Part shown: positions 41,766 to 50,934 of the stretch, one piece after another
Layout of the letters: each line of letters starts with the position of its first letter
Numbering within the stretch: the first letter of the stretch is position 1
NCBI RefSeq assembly: GCF_004028635.1
Contig: NZ_RQJW01000007.1
Location: forward strand, 558,001 to 622,000
Origin: Streptomyces cyaneus
GTDB taxonomy: Bacteria; Actinomycetota; Actinomycetes; Streptomycetales; Streptomycetaceae
Direction: 5' to 3'
DNA: 64,000 nucleotides
Made by a program: the position numbers and the translations under genes
Notes under the pieces: model-generated
Database searches by the model: none
What the model was told of the DNA's origin: nothing
The model's input: the letters and a program-made list of their open reading frames with translations, nothing else

Positions 41766-43288
41766 GAGGTGCTGCCCTCGCGCTTGTCGGACGCGTACGC
41801 GTGCCGGTACAGCGCGAGGGACGGCGCGTAGCGCCCCGAGGGGTCGCGCAGGTGCAGGTCGTCCAGGAGGGCGTACGCCCAGTTGCGGCCGAGCCTGCGG
41901 CTCCACTCGAAGGGCCCGAGCGGGTAGTTGACGCCCAGGCGCATCGCGGTGTCGATGTCCTCCTCGGTGGCCACGCCCTTGGCGACGGCGTCGTGCGCCA
42001 GGTCGACGATCCGGGCGACCGTGCGGGCGACGATCATGCCGGGGACGTCGCCGATGACGCTGACGTCCTTGCCGAGCGCCTGGAAGAGGCCGATGGCCTC
42101 GGCGAGGGTCTGCGGCGAGGTGTCCTGGGAGGCGGACAGGGCGATCCGGGTGGCCCGGCGGTAGTCGAGGGCGAGGTCGAAGTAAACGACGTCCCGGAAC
42201 TCCACCGACGTCTGGCCGTCGGCGAGCGCGAGCTGACCGCCGCTCGGCAGCACCAGGCGGGTGCCGTGGTCCTCGTCCTCCTCGCGCACCGGGATGCCCG
42301 CCTCGCGGATCAACGCGAGCAGCTCGGAGGCCGGGCCCAGGTCGCCCTCGGCGACGACGTGGGCGGGCTGCTGGGCCTGCTCCGCGGTGTGCGGCTCGTC
42401 GCGCTCGGCGGCCCCGGCCTCGTCGGCATAGTCGTACCAGCCGCGCCCGCTCTTGCGGCCGAGCCGACCGGACTCGACCAGGCGCCGCTGGGCGAGCGAG
42501 GGCGTGAAGCGCACGTCCTGGAAGAAGGACTGCCACACGGAGTGCGTGACGGACTCGTTGACGTCCTGACCGATGAGGTCGGTGAGCTCGAACGCGCCCA
42601 TCTTGAAGCCGCCGCACTCGCGCAGAACGGCGTCGATGGTGGCCGGGTCCGCGCCTTGTGCCTCGTAGACGGCGAAGGCCTCCGCGTAGAAGGGCCGGGC
42701 GATCCGGTTGACGATGAAGCCGGGGGTGTCGGCGCAGGCGACCGGCGTCTTGCCCCAGGCCCGTGCCGTCTCGTACGCGCGCGTGGCCGACGTGACGTCG
42801 CTGGCGAACCCGGAGACGACCTCGACGAGCGGCAGAAGCGGCGCGGGGTTGAAGAAGTGCAGGCCGACGAAGCGCCCGGGATTGCGCAGGGCGCCACCGA
42901 TCGCCGTCACCGACAGGGACGAGGTGTTCGTGGCGAGCAGGCAGTCCTCGTCGACGATGCCCTCCAGCTCCCGGAACAGCTCCTGTTTGACGTCGAGGCG
43001 CTCCAGGACGGCCTCGACGACCAGGGCGCAGTCCGCGAGGTCGGCGAGCGACTCGGCGGGCAGCAGCCGGTCTCGGGCCGCGTCGCGGTCGGCGCCGGTG
43101 AGGCGGTCCTTCGCGACGAGCCGGTCGAGGCGGGCACCGATCGCGTCGGCCGCGGCCTGGGCGCGCCCGGGAGCGGCGTCGTACAGCCGTACGGGATGGC
43201 CCGCCACCAACGCGACCTGGGCGATGCCCTGGCCCATGGTGCCGGTGCCGACGACGGCCACGGGGCTGCTGAGGTCGAGTGCTGTCAT
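41762..43288 (-). CDS. 3-hydroxyacyl-CoA dehydrogenase (PaaH-like, double C-domain)
   Basis: A 508-residue NAD-dependent enzyme oxidising 3-hydroxyacyl-CoA. The Rossmann domain opens with VAVVGTGTMGQGIAQVAL; the catalytic His lies in GRFVGLHFFNPAPLLPLVEVV; TPGFIVNRIARPFYAEA is conserved. A second 3HCDH C-terminal domain (about 405-500, with NYPLGPFEWSRRLG) makes it the long form seen in PaaH/PaaC enzymes. The pairing with divergent paaN suggests phenylacetate or related aromatic acyl-CoA catabolism. First gene of an operon with the TetR regulator. Confidence 0.92.
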   Translation of the reverse strand: MTALDLSSPVAVVGTGTMGQGIAQVALVAGHPVRLYDAAPGRAQAAADAIGARLDRLVAKDRLTGADRDAARDRLLPAESLADLADCALVVEAVLERLDVKQELFRELEGIVDEDCLLATNTSSLSVTAIGGALRNPGRFVGLHFFNPAPLLPLVEVVSGFASDVTSATRAYETARAWGKTPVACADTPGFIVNRIARPFYAEAFAVYEAQGADPATIDAVLRECGGFKMGAFELTDLIGQDVNESVTHSVWQSFFQDVRFTPSLAQRRLVESGRLGRKSGRGWYDYADEAGAAERDEPHTAEQAQQPAHVVAEGDLGPASELLALIREAGIPVREEDEDHGTRLVLPSGGQLALADGQTSVEFRDVVYFDLALDYRRATRIALSASQDTSPQTLAEAIGLFQALGKDVSVIGDVPGMIVARTVARIVDLAHDAVAKGVATEEDIDTAMRLGVNYPLGPFEWSRRLGRNWAYALLDDLHLRDPSGRYAPSLALYRHAYASDKREGSTS

Positions 43289-43336
43289 GTGCGCGATCCT
43301 CCCGCACGGGGTTTTCCACAGATGCGGCGGACCCCC

Positions 43337-43364
43337 TTGAACCGACCGATCGTTCGGTTACTCT
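43337..43364. promoter_or_regulatory. Palindromic operator in the paaN promoter
   Basis: AACCGACCGATCGTTCGGTT (43340-43359) is a 20-bp palindrome with one mismatched pair. It overlaps a promoter-like TTGAAC (43337) and TACTCT (43359) with 16-nt spacing oriented toward paaN. It could also block the divergent dehydrogenase-TetR operon. Confidence 0.65.
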
Positions 43365-43448
43365 AACTCTGACTGCCTGTTCCTGCCCATGTTTGTGCCC
43401 AGGTCATGAGCTCAACGGAGAGCTCTGGAAACGAGGAGTTGGTCCCGC

Positions 43449-45155
43449 ATGGCCGCCGAACTGACCGCCCACGAGCTGATCGCCAAGCACCGGCCCACCC
43501 TCGACCAGGCGCTGGAGGCGATCCGCACACGCGCGTACTGGTCCCCGCACCCGGAGCACCCCAAGGCCTACGGCGAGAACGGCAGCCTGGACGCGGCGGC
43601 GGGCAAGGCAGCCTTCGACGCACTGCTGGGCAACCGCCTCGACCTCGGCCAGGCAGGCACGGACGACTGGGTGGGCGGCGAGGTCTCCCCGTACGGCATC
43701 GAGCTGGGCGTCGAGTACCCGCACGCGAACATCGACGAGCTGCTGCCGGCCATGAGGTCCGGCATGCGTCAGTGGCGGGACGCGGGCGCGGAGATGCGCG
43801 CGGTGGTCTGCGTGGAGATCCTCAAGCGGATCAGCGACCGGACGCACGAGTTCGCGCACGCGGTCATGCACACCTCCGGCCAGGCCTTCATGATGGCCTT
43901 CCAGGCGGGCGGACCGCACGCGCAGGACCGCGGCCTGGAGGCGGTGGCGTACGCGTACGTCGAGCAGGTCCGCACGCCCGACACGGCGGAGTGGACCAAG
44001 CCGCAGGGCAAGCGCGACCCGCTCGCCCTGAACAAGCAGTTCACGCCGGTCCCGCGTGGCATCGCGATGGTCATCGGCTGCAACACCTTCCCGACCTGGA
44101 ACGGCTACCCGGGTCTGTTCGCGTCCCTGGCCACCGGCAACGCGGTCCTCGTGAAGCCCCACCCGCGCGCGGTGCTGCCGCTCGCGCTGACCGTGCAGGT
44201 CGCGCGGCAGGTGCTCGCCGAGGCCGGCTTCGACGCGAACCTGGTCGCGCTGGCCGCCGAGCGGCCCGGCGAGGGCATCGCCAAGACCCTGGCCACCCGC
44301 CCCGAGATCCGGATCATCGACTACACGGGCTCGACCGTGTTCGGCGACTGGCTGGAGGCCAACGCCCGCCAGGCGCAGGTCTACACGGAGAAGGCCGGCG
44401 TCAACACGGTGCTCGTCGACTCCACCGACAACTACAAGGGGATGCTGTCCAACCTGGCCTTCTCCCTCTCCCTGTACAGCGGCCAGATGTGCACCACCCC
44501 GCAGAACCTGCTCATCCCCCGCGACGGCATCCGCACCGACGAGGGCCCCAGGACCTTCGACGAGGTCGTCGCCGACCTCGCCCGCTCGGTCGACGGCCTC
44601 CTCGGCGACGACGCCCGCGCGAACGCGCTGCTCGGCGCGATCGTCAACCCCGACGTGAAGGCCCGCCTGGAGGCCGCGGCGGGGCTGGGCGAAGTCGCCC
44701 TCGCCTCCCGGGAGATCGCCAACCCGGAGTTCCCGGACGCGGTGGTCCGTACGCCGGTGATCGTCAAGCTGGACGGCGCGCGGAAATATTGGGAGGGCGC
44801 GGACGACGAGGCGGCCTACATGAGCGAGTGCTTCGGGCCGGTTTCGTTCGCCGTCGCTGTCGACTCGGCCTCGGACGCGGTGGAGTTGCTGCGGCGGACC
44901 GTGCGTGAGAAGGGTGCGATGACCGTCGGTGCGTACACCACCGACGCGGAGGTGGAGCAGGCCGTGCAGGAGGCCTGCCTGGAGGAGGCGGCCCAGCTGT
45001 CGCTGAACCTCACGGGCGGGGTGTACGTCAATCAGACGGCCGCGTTCTCCGACTTCCACGGGTCCGGCGGTAACCCCGCGGCCAACTCCGCGCTGTGTGA
45101 TGGGGCGTTCGTGGCCAACCGGTTCCGGGTTGTCGAGGTGCGTCGGGAGGCCTAA
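43449..45155 (+). CDS. paaN: PaaN-type aldehyde dehydrogenase (phenylacetate pathway)
   Basis: A 568-residue aldehyde dehydrogenase of the PaaN group, which lacks the fused hydratase of PaaZ. The motifs are GCNTFPTWNGYPGLFASLATGN, the NAD-site GSTVFGDWLE, and the catalytic Cys in YSGQMCTTPQNLL. It would oxidise the semialdehyde produced on ring opening, but the paaABCDE oxygenase genes are not in this window, so its substrate may differ. The ATG follows GAGGAGTTGG. Its TAA overlaps the convergent methyltransferase stop by three bases. Confidence 0.92.
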   Translation: MAAELTAHELIAKHRPTLDQALEAIRTRAYWSPHPEHPKAYGENGSLDAAAGKAAFDALLGNRLDLGQAGTDDWVGGEVSPYGIELGVEYPHANIDELLPAMRSGMRQWRDAGAEMRAVVCVEILKRISDRTHEFAHAVMHTSGQAFMMAFQAGGPHAQDRGLEAVAYAYVEQVRTPDTAEWTKPQGKRDPLALNKQFTPVPRGIAMVIGCNTFPTWNGYPGLFASLATGNAVLVKPHPRAVLPLALTVQVARQVLAEAGFDANLVALAAERPGEGIAKTLATRPEIRIIDYTGSTVFGDWLEANARQAQVYTEKAGVNTVLVDSTDNYKGMLSNLAFSLSLYSGQMCTTPQNLLIPRDGIRTDEGPRTFDEVVADLARSVDGLLGDDARANALLGAIVNPDVKARLEAAAGLGEVALASREIANPEFPDAVVRTPVIVKLDGARKYWEGADDEAAYMSECFGPVSFAVAVDSASDAVELLRRTVREKGAMTVGAYTTDAEVEQAVQEACLEEAAQLSLNLTGGVYVNQTAAFSDFHGSGGNPAANSALCDGAFVANRFRVVEVRREA

Positions 45156-45940
45156 GCCCGCAAAGCGCCCCCGGTGAGACTCCAGTGGTACAGCGTCATC
45201 GCCACGCTCGTCGCGAGGTTGTAGCTGGAGACCTGGGGGCGCATCGGCAAGGACACCAAATGGTCGGCACGCGCGCGTAGTTCTGCGGACAACCCACTGC
45301 GCTCGGAGCCGAAGGCGAGGACGGCGTCGTCCGGGAGCTTGGTGCCCCGGATGTCGTCGCCCTCCGGGTCCAGCGCGAAGAGCGGGCCGGGTGGCAGCTC
45401 GGCCACGCCCAGCCGCTCCACCGCGGTCGCGAAGTGCAGGCCCGCCCCGCCGCGTACGACCGTCGGATGCCAGGGGTCCAGGGTGCCGGTGGTGACCACG
45501 CCGGTCGCGCCGAAACCGGCGGCCAGGCGGATCACGGCGCCCGCGTTGCCGAGGTTGCGGGGGTTGTCGAGGACCACGACCGGGGCGGTGCGCGGGGTGT
45601 GCGCCAGCTTCTCGAGATTGGCGGCTCGGGGCGGTCGTACGGCCAAGGCGGCCACGGCGGTCGGATGCGGGCGCGGCACGAGGGACGTGTACGTCGACTC
45701 CGGGACCTCGGTCAGGAGCGCGTCCAGGGCATCCCGTACGTCCGGCGCCAGCTCCTCGGCGAGGGCGAGCGCGGCTTCCCGGTCGACGGCCACCGCCACC
45801 GGGACCTCGGCGCCGAAGCGCACGGCGTGCTTGAGGGCGTGGAAGCCGTCGAGCAGGACGCAGGTGCCGGCGAGGCGGTGCCAGGCGCGCGCGGCGTCGG
45901 GGCCGGTCGCGGGCTCGGGGTCGGGGTCGGGGTCGCTCAT
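45152..45940 (-). CDS. TrmH/SpoU family RNA methyltransferase
   Basis: A 262-residue SPOUT methyltransferase acting on a ribose 2'-hydroxyl of rRNA or tRNA. Motifs 1-3 are visible: NPRNLGNAGAVIRLAAGFGA, LAFGSERSGLSAELR and LPMRPQVSSYNLATSVAMTLY, which forms the SAM-binding knot. The N-terminus starts with a Asp/Pro run (MSDPDPDPEPATG). It is third in an operon with DUF5819 and HTTM genes, overlapping the latter by ATGA. Confidence 0.9.
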   Translation of the reverse strand: MSDPDPDPEPATGPDAARAWHRLAGTCVLLDGFHALKHAVRFGAEVPVAVAVDREAALALAEELAPDVRDALDALLTEVPESTYTSLVPRPHPTAVAALAVRPPRAANLEKLAHTPRTAPVVVLDNPRNLGNAGAVIRLAAGFGATGVVTTGTLDPWHPTVVRGGAGLHFATAVERLGVAELPPGPLFALDPEGDDIRGTKLPDDAVLAFGSERSGLSAELRARADHLVSLPMRPQVSSYNLATSVAMTLYHWSLTGGALRA

Positions 45941-47163
45941 GCCTGTGAGCCTACGTGCGCGTGCTCGGGGTTCTCCGGGGTGCGCGGCTCGGGGCGGGCC
46001 GCAGGGTCGTCGTCGCGCCGGACCAGACGCGACAGCCGTCCACGCGCGCGTGCCGCCCACTCGCCCAGGCGGCGCAGGAACGACGTCGGCAGGAAGACCG
46101 CGTCCGCCGCGATCATCGCCAGCGAGAAGAACGGCAGGCCGAGGACGATCGCGATCACGGCGTGCTCGGTGATCATCGCGGCGAGGAGGACGTTCTTGAC
46201 CCGCCGGTTGAACAGCGTGAACGGGAAGGCGACCTGCACCACGACCGTGCCGTAGGTGATGAGCATCACCATCGTGCCGCTGGACGACAGCACGTCGGCG
46301 AGGGCGGGCCAGGGGGAGAAGTAGTCGAGGTGCAGCGGGTAGTAGACGGCGGTGCCGTCCTGCCAGCGGGAGCCCTGGATCTTGTACCAGCCGGCGGTCG
46401 CGTAGATCAGGCACGCCTCGGCCATGATCACCAGCAGGGCGCCGTTGTGCACGATGTTGCCGACCACGTCGAGCAGGATGCGGGGCTGGGCGGTCCGGGC
46501 CCGGCGGCCCACGATCCACCACACGGCCTGCCCCAGCCAGATGCCCCACAGGATCACCGGCACGGTCAGGTCGCCGTCGAGACGGCCCGCCGCGGTCACC
46601 GCGACCAGCACGAAGCCGAGCACGCTCCACAGGGCCGGGCCGACCCGGTCGGGCCCGATCCGCTCGCCACGCGCGTGTGCCTCGCGCGCGAGCCGCGCCC
46701 GGCGCTCGTCCAGCGACCAGACCTGGCCACAGCGCGTGAACACGAGGTAGAGGCACATCAGGTGCAGGACGTTGTCGCCGCCGTCGCCCATGAAGATGGA
46801 GCGGTTCTGCAGCGAGAGCACGCCGACCATGAACAGCACGGACATCGTCCGGGTGCGCCAGCCGAGCAGCAGCAGCACGCTGGTCAGGACGGCGAGGGCG
46901 TACACGGACTCGAACCAGAACCGGCTGCCCGACCACATCAGAGCGGTGAACGAGCCGTTCGTCCCGATCAGCTGCTGGGCGAGATCGAGGTCCCAGGGGC
47001 CGTCGGGACCGTACAGCTCCTGGCGGTGGGGGAACTCGCGCAGCAGGAACAGCAGCCAGGTCGCGGTGAAGCCGATACGGATCACGGCCGTCTGGTACGG
47101 GCCGAGGGCGGACTCGGTGACGCGGGCGATGCCCGAGGAGATCGCGAGGGCGAAGCGGTTCAC
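45937..47163 (-). CDS. HTTM (gamma-carboxylase-like) membrane protein
   Basis: A 408-residue multi-pass protein of the HTTM family related to vitamin-K-dependent gamma-carboxylase. Hydrophobic helices span most of residues 20-360. Notable segments are IRIGFTATWLLFLLREF near the N-terminus, FMGDGGDNVLHLMCLYL, and YATAGWYKIQGSRWQDGTAV, characteristic of bacterial HTTM proteins. No bacterial substrate is established. GTG start at 47163 follows GAGGGAGG and overlaps the upstream TGA (GTGA). Confidence 0.87.
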   Translation of the reverse strand: MNRFALAISSGIARVTESALGPYQTAVIRIGFTATWLLFLLREFPHRQELYGPDGPWDLDLAQQLIGTNGSFTALMWSGSRFWFESVYALAVLTSVLLLLGWRTRTMSVLFMVGVLSLQNRSIFMGDGGDNVLHLMCLYLVFTRCGQVWSLDERRARLAREAHARGERIGPDRVGPALWSVLGFVLVAVTAAGRLDGDLTVPVILWGIWLGQAVWWIVGRRARTAQPRILLDVVGNIVHNGALLVIMAEACLIYATAGWYKIQGSRWQDGTAVYYPLHLDYFSPWPALADVLSSSGTMVMLITYGTVVVQVAFPFTLFNRRVKNVLLAAMITEHAVIAIVLGLPFFSLAMIAADAVFLPTSFLRRLGEWAARARGRLSRLVRRDDDPAARPEPRTPENPEHAHVGSQA

Positions 47164-48011
47164 CGGGCACCTCCCTCGGCCTCGTCCGCGGCAGCGGTCC
47201 CGCCGACGGCATCGTTCCCGTCCGCGCTGCCGGCTCCCTCTTCCGGCACCCACCACCACGGCAGCACGCGGTAGGTCGGCTTGTCCGAGACCTGCTCGTC
47301 GCTCCACTTCGGCGGGCGCACATTGGTGGTGCGGGAGCGGACCTGGACGCGTTCGACGACGCCGCCGTCACCGGCCGCGTTCGCGCGGTCGAGGCGCAGC
47401 TGCACTATGCGCCGCAGATACGTCTCGGACAGGGCGCCGCGCAGGCCCACGGGACGGTTCTGGGCGTCGTGCGTGGCGACGAAGAAGTCCCAGGCCCGGC
47501 GCAGCTCGTTCTGTTGGGTGTGGCTGGGCAGCAGATTGCCGTCGATGGCCCGGCCGTCCTGGGCCGACAGGTCGTACCAGCCGGTGGTACGCGTGCCGCC
47601 GTCGGCCGTGCCGACCTGGGCCCGGACCTGCACCGCGATGTTCTGCTGCAACGGGTTGGGGGCGAACAGCTTCCAGTTCTGCTCGAACTCCGGGTATATC
47701 CAGTCGTCGATGGCCTTGCCGTGCTGCTTGGTGACCGTGTTCGGCGGCGCGACGTGCAGGAAGACCATGCCTATGTGGACACAGACGGCGATCGCGACGA
47801 CCGCGAGGGCGAGGGCGGCGCCGATCTGGTACCGCAGGGAGAGGGCGGCCACGCCGGTACGGGGTTCGGGGGACGGCGAGGCGGGAGGGGTGGCCGGGGT
47901 GGCAGGGGTGGGCGATGACACGACGACGGGCACGATGACGGCCGGGGCGTCCTGCGGCTCCTCCTCCGGCCCGTGCCGGGCGGCCGAGCCTGCGTCGTAC
48001 GCGTCTGCCAT
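47160..48011 (-). CDS. DUF5819 family protein
   Basis: A 283-residue protein with a Pro/Thr/Ala-rich N-terminal cytoplasmic tail, one membrane helix (about 60-90, with FLHVAPPNTVTKQ just outside), and an extracytoplasmic domain. FEQNWKLFAPNPLQQNIAVQVR is a hallmark block. DUF5819 genes adjoin HTTM genes in actinobacteria as I recall, so the two products likely form one membrane system. Start ATG at 48011 gives first place in the three-gene operon. Confidence 0.83.
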   Translation of the reverse strand: MADAYDAGSAARHGPEEEPQDAPAVIVPVVVSSPTPATPATPPASPSPEPRTGVAALSLRYQIGAALALAVVAIAVCVHIGMVFLHVAPPNTVTKQHGKAIDDWIYPEFEQNWKLFAPNPLQQNIAVQVRAQVGTADGGTRTTGWYDLSAQDGRAIDGNLLPSHTQQNELRRAWDFFVATHDAQNRPVGLRGALSETYLRRIVQLRLDRANAAGDGGVVERVQVRSRTTNVRPPKWSDEQVSDKPTYRVLPWWWVPEEGAGSADGNDAVGGTAAADEAEGGAR

Positions 48012-48129
48012 GCCGTTTCGTTCCCCGATTCCGGTTCCGGTCCGTCTTCCCTCAGCGCTCGCACGGGAACGGTACTCAGGCCCACCCGTCGGGCACAGCC
48101 CCTGTCGGGCCGCCGCCGTCCACACCTTA

Positions 48130-48212
48130 CGGGGGTCCTACACGATCGCACCGGGGTCTACGAGACCCTCACGACCGGGGTCCCACGAGACCCTCACGAG
48201 GGACCCCACGAG
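48130..48212. repeat. Degenerate 25-bp tandem repeats before the acyl-CoA dehydrogenase
   Basis: Three units begin GGGGTC near 48132, 48153 and 48177; ACGAGACCCTCACGA is exact in the last two (48160-48174 and 48185-48199). They occupy the divergent gap just upstream of the KstR-type palindrome. Confidence 0.7.
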
Positions 48213-48228
48213 GAGCATTCCCTTCTTC

Positions 48229-48272
48229 TAGAACCTGTTCTATCTTGACGCTCCGTCAGATCGCCGTATGTG
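48229..48272 (+). promoter_or_regulatory. KstR-type operator and promoter
   Basis: TAGAACCTGTTCTA (48229-48242) is a perfect palindrome matching the published mycobacterial KstR consensus TnnAACnnGTTnnA. It abuts a promoter-like TTGACG (48245-48250) with TATGTG 16 nt further on, ahead of the acyl-CoA dehydrogenase gene. Repression by a KstR-like TetR protein encoded elsewhere is likely. Confidence 0.7.
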
Positions 48273-48298
48273 TCGATGCGTGTGGAAGGGCAGGGACC

Positions 48299-49432
48299 GT
48301 GGACTTCACCTTCACCGAGGAGCAGCAGGCGGCGGCCGAGGCGGCGCGCGGAGTGTTCGCCGGGGTCGCGCCGGACGCGGTGCCCTCTCCCGCGCTCACG
48401 CCGGGCGCCGTCGCCGACGACTTCGACCGCCCGCTGTGGGGCCGCCTCGCGGACGCGGACCTGCTGAGTCTGCTGCTCGCCGAGGAGTACGGCGGGGCGG
48501 GCCTCGACGCCATCGCGCTGTGCCTGGTGCTGCGCGAGTCGGCGAAGGTACTGGCCCGGGTGCCGCTGCTGGAGAGCAGCGCGGCGACGGCGGCGGTCCA
48601 GGCGTACGGCGGCCCGGAGCTGAAGGCCGAGCTGCTCGCCCGTGCCGGGCGCGGCGAGGTGGTGCTGACGGTCGCGGCGCACGGCCGCACCGGCCACGAC
48701 CCGGCCGAGCTCGCGGTGACCGCTCGGCAGGACGGTTCGGGGTGGGTCCTGGACGGGGTGCAGACCGCGGTGCCTTGGGCGTACGACGCCGATCTCGTGG
48801 TCGTGCCGGCCCGTACGGCCGCCGACCGGACCGTCCTCGCGCTGGTGCCGCGCGACGCGGAGGGTGTCTCACTCGGCGAGCAGTTCTCGACCAGCGGGGA
48901 GCGGCTGGGGGAGCTGCGGCTGGAGTCGGTGCGGCTCGCGGTGCGGGACGTCATCGACGCCGAGGGGGCGTGGGAGTGGCTGCGGGAGCTGCTCGCCACC
49001 GGGACGTGTGCGCTGGCGCTCGGGCTGGGTGAGCGGGTGCTGGGGATGACCTCGCAGTACGCGAGCAAGCGGGAGCAGTTCGGGCATCCGATCGCCACGT
49101 TCCAGGCGGTCGCCGTGCAGTCCGCCGACCGCTACATCGACCTGCGCGCGATGGAAGCCGCGCTGTGGCAGGCCGCCTGGCGGATCGCCTCAGGGGCGTC
49201 GGGGGCGCTGCCCGCCTCCGGAGACGTGGCCGTGGCCAAGATCTGGGCATCGGAGGGCGTACGGCGGATCGTGCAGACCGCCCAGCATCTGCACGGGGGC
49301 TTCGGCGCGGACGTCGACTATCCGCTGCACCGGTACCACGCCTGGGCCAAGCACCTGGAGCTGGCGCTCGGCCCGGCGGCGGCGCACGAGGAGGCGCTGG
49401 GGGATCTGCTGGCGGCGCATCCGCTGGCCTGA
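48299..49432 (+). CDS. Acyl-CoA dehydrogenase, steroid/CoA-type subunit
   Basis: A 377-residue member of the group that includes subunits of heterotetrameric steroid acyl-CoA dehydrogenases. The N-terminus MDFTFTEEQQAAAEAARGVF, the ASKREQFGHPIATFQAVAVQ block and the FAD-contact HLHGGFGADVDYPLHRYHAW are clear. The classic catalytic Glu/Asp at the usual site is not obvious, as in non-catalytic or alternate-base subunits. GTG at 48299 follows AAGGGCAGGGA. A KstR-type operator upstream supports a role in sterol, bile-acid or related side-chain degradation. No partner subunit is adjacent. Confidence 0.85.
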   Translation: MDFTFTEEQQAAAEAARGVFAGVAPDAVPSPALTPGAVADDFDRPLWGRLADADLLSLLLAEEYGGAGLDAIALCLVLRESAKVLARVPLLESSAATAAVQAYGGPELKAELLARAGRGEVVLTVAAHGRTGHDPAELAVTARQDGSGWVLDGVQTAVPWAYDADLVVVPARTAADRTVLALVPRDAEGVSLGEQFSTSGERLGELRLESVRLAVRDVIDAEGAWEWLRELLATGTCALALGLGERVLGMTSQYASKREQFGHPIATFQAVAVQSADRYIDLRAMEAALWQAAWRIASGASGALPASGDVAVAKIWASEGVRRIVQTAQHLHGGFGADVDYPLHRYHAWAKHLELALGPAAAHEEALGDLLAAHPLA

Positions 49433-49507
49433 CGGGTGTAGGTGTCTCCGACGGGCCAGCAGGACGACTTGCCGGTGCGACTTGCCGCTACGACGCGCCG
49501 GGGCGGC

Positions 49508-49855
49508 TCAGAGGACGTAGCCGGGCTGGCCCTCGTCGGTCACGACCGGGCGGCCCACGGCGGCCCACACCTGCATGCCGCCGTCGACGTTCACCGCGTC
49601 GACGCCCTGCTGGACGAGGTACATCGCGACCTGCGCCGAGCGGCCACCGGAGCGGCAGATCACATGGACGCGGCCGTCCTGCGGGGCGGCCTCGGTCAGC
49701 TCGCCGTAGCGGGCCACGAACTCGCTGATGGGGATGTGCAGGGCGCCTTCGGCGTGCCCCGCCTGCCACTCGTCGTCCTCGCGGACGTCCAGGAGGAAGT
49801 CGTCGTCCTTGAGGTCCGTGACCTCGACCGTGGGTACGCCAGATCCGAAATGCAT
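49508..49855 (-). CDS. Rhodanese-domain protein
   Basis: A 115-residue single rhodanese domain. The active-site loop is VICRSGGRSAQVA with the persulfide-forming Cys; DVREDDEWQAGHAEGALHIP is the usual N-terminal signature. It probably moves sulfane sulfur in the cytoplasm. Monocistronic; start ATG at 49855. Confidence 0.92.
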   Translation of the reverse strand: MHFGSGVPTVEVTDLKDDDFLLDVREDDEWQAGHAEGALHIPISEFVARYGELTEAAPQDGRVHVICRSGGRSAQVAMYLVQQGVDAVNVDGGMQVWAAVGRPVVTDEGQPGYVL

Positions 49856-49950
49856 GGCTCCGACGCTACCTGACGCTGCGGCGGCCGGCCGGGGGCTCCT
49901 CCGGGGGCTCCCAAGGGGGAGGGCGGATCTGCCCTCTGGGGAGGGCGGGC

Positions 49951-49987
49951 CCGTTGTGGCTTGTCGCGCAGTTCCCCGCGCCGCTTC
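49951..49987 (-). repeat. Streptomyces-type dispersed intergenic repeat, copy 2
   Basis: Reverse-complement match of the element at 4518-4560 (GCGCGGGGAACTGCGCGAC core). It lies in the gap between the J-domain-like and rhodanese genes. Confidence 0.65.
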
Positions 49988-50031
49988 AGGTCGGCCGCAC
50001 AGCCGCCCGCTGACAGTCCCGCGCGCCCCGC

Positions 50032-50934
50032 CTACCCGAGCAGCGCCGCCAGTTCCGCTTCCCTCGCCGCGACCTGGGCCAGGAGCTGGTCGGCGATCTC
50101 GTCCAGGAGGCGGTCCGGGTCGTCCGGGGCGAGGCGGAGCATCGCGCCGATCGCGCTCTCCTCCAGCTCCTTCGCGATCAGGGTGAGCATCTCCTTGCGC
50201 TGGGCGAGCCATTCGAGGCGGGCGTAGAGCTCCTCGCTGGGGGTCGGGCCCTGTTCCTTGGGCGCCGGTCCCGCGGCCCATTCCTCGGCCAGCTCCCGCA
50301 GCAGCGCCTCGTCGCCACGGGCGTATGCGGCGTTGACGCGGGTGATGAACTCCTCGCGCCGGGACCGCTCGGCCTCTTCCTGGGCCAGATCGGGGTGGGC
50401 CTTGCGGGCCAGCTCGCGGTAGAGCTTGCGGGCCTCGTCGCTGGGGCGCACCCGCTCCGGCGGCCGAACGGGCTGGTCCGTGAGCATCGCGGCGGCCTCC
50501 GGGAACAGCCCCTCGCCGTCCATCCAGCCGTGGAACAGTTCCTCGACGCCGGGCATCGGCATCACCCGGGCGCGTGCCTCGTCGGCCTTGCGGATGTCCT
50601 CGGGGTCGCCGGTGCGGGCGGCCGTCACCTCGGCGATCCGGGCGTCCAGCTCGTCGAGGCGGGTGTACATGGGGCCGAGCTTCTGGTGGTGCAGGCGGGA
50701 GAAGTTCTCCACCTCGACGCGGAAGGTCTCCACCGCGATCTCGTACTCGATCAGCGCCTGCTCGGCGGCCCGCACGGCTCGCTCCAGCCGCTCCTCGGGT
50801 CGCGCCGCACCGTCCTCGGCCGTCACCTGCGCCTCACCACCCTGCTCAGCTGCACCGGCGGGCACCTCGGCACCGCCCCGCGTCCCCGCACCGGCGGGCT
50901 CGGCCTGGGACTGCTCAGCTTCCGGCGTCGTCAC
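50032..50934 (-). CDS. J-domain-like coiled-coil protein
   Basis: About 300 residues. An Ala/Glu/Gly-rich start precedes a long coiled coil (about 50-120). A J-domain-like helix pair follows: SDEARKLYRELARKAHPDLA contains the HPD tripeptide, then EEFITRVNAAYARGDEALL. The C-terminal 70 residues are helical. It could recruit Hsp70, which is inference from HPD only. GTG at 50934 is taken; an in-frame GTG at 50952 is possible. Confidence 0.78.
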   Translation of the reverse strand: MTTPEAEQSQAEPAGAGTRGGAEVPAGAAEQGGEAQVTAEDGAARPEERLERAVRAAEQALIEYEIAVETFRVEVENFSRLHHQKLGPMYTRLDELDARIAEVTAARTGDPEDIRKADEARARVMPMPGVEELFHGWMDGEGLFPEAAAMLTDQPVRPPERVRPSDEARKLYRELARKAHPDLAQEEAERSRREEFITRVNAAYARGDEALLRELAEEWAAGPAPKEQGPTPSEELYARLEWLAQRKEMLTLIAKELEESAIGAMLRLAPDDPDRLLDEIADQLLAQVAAREAELAALLG

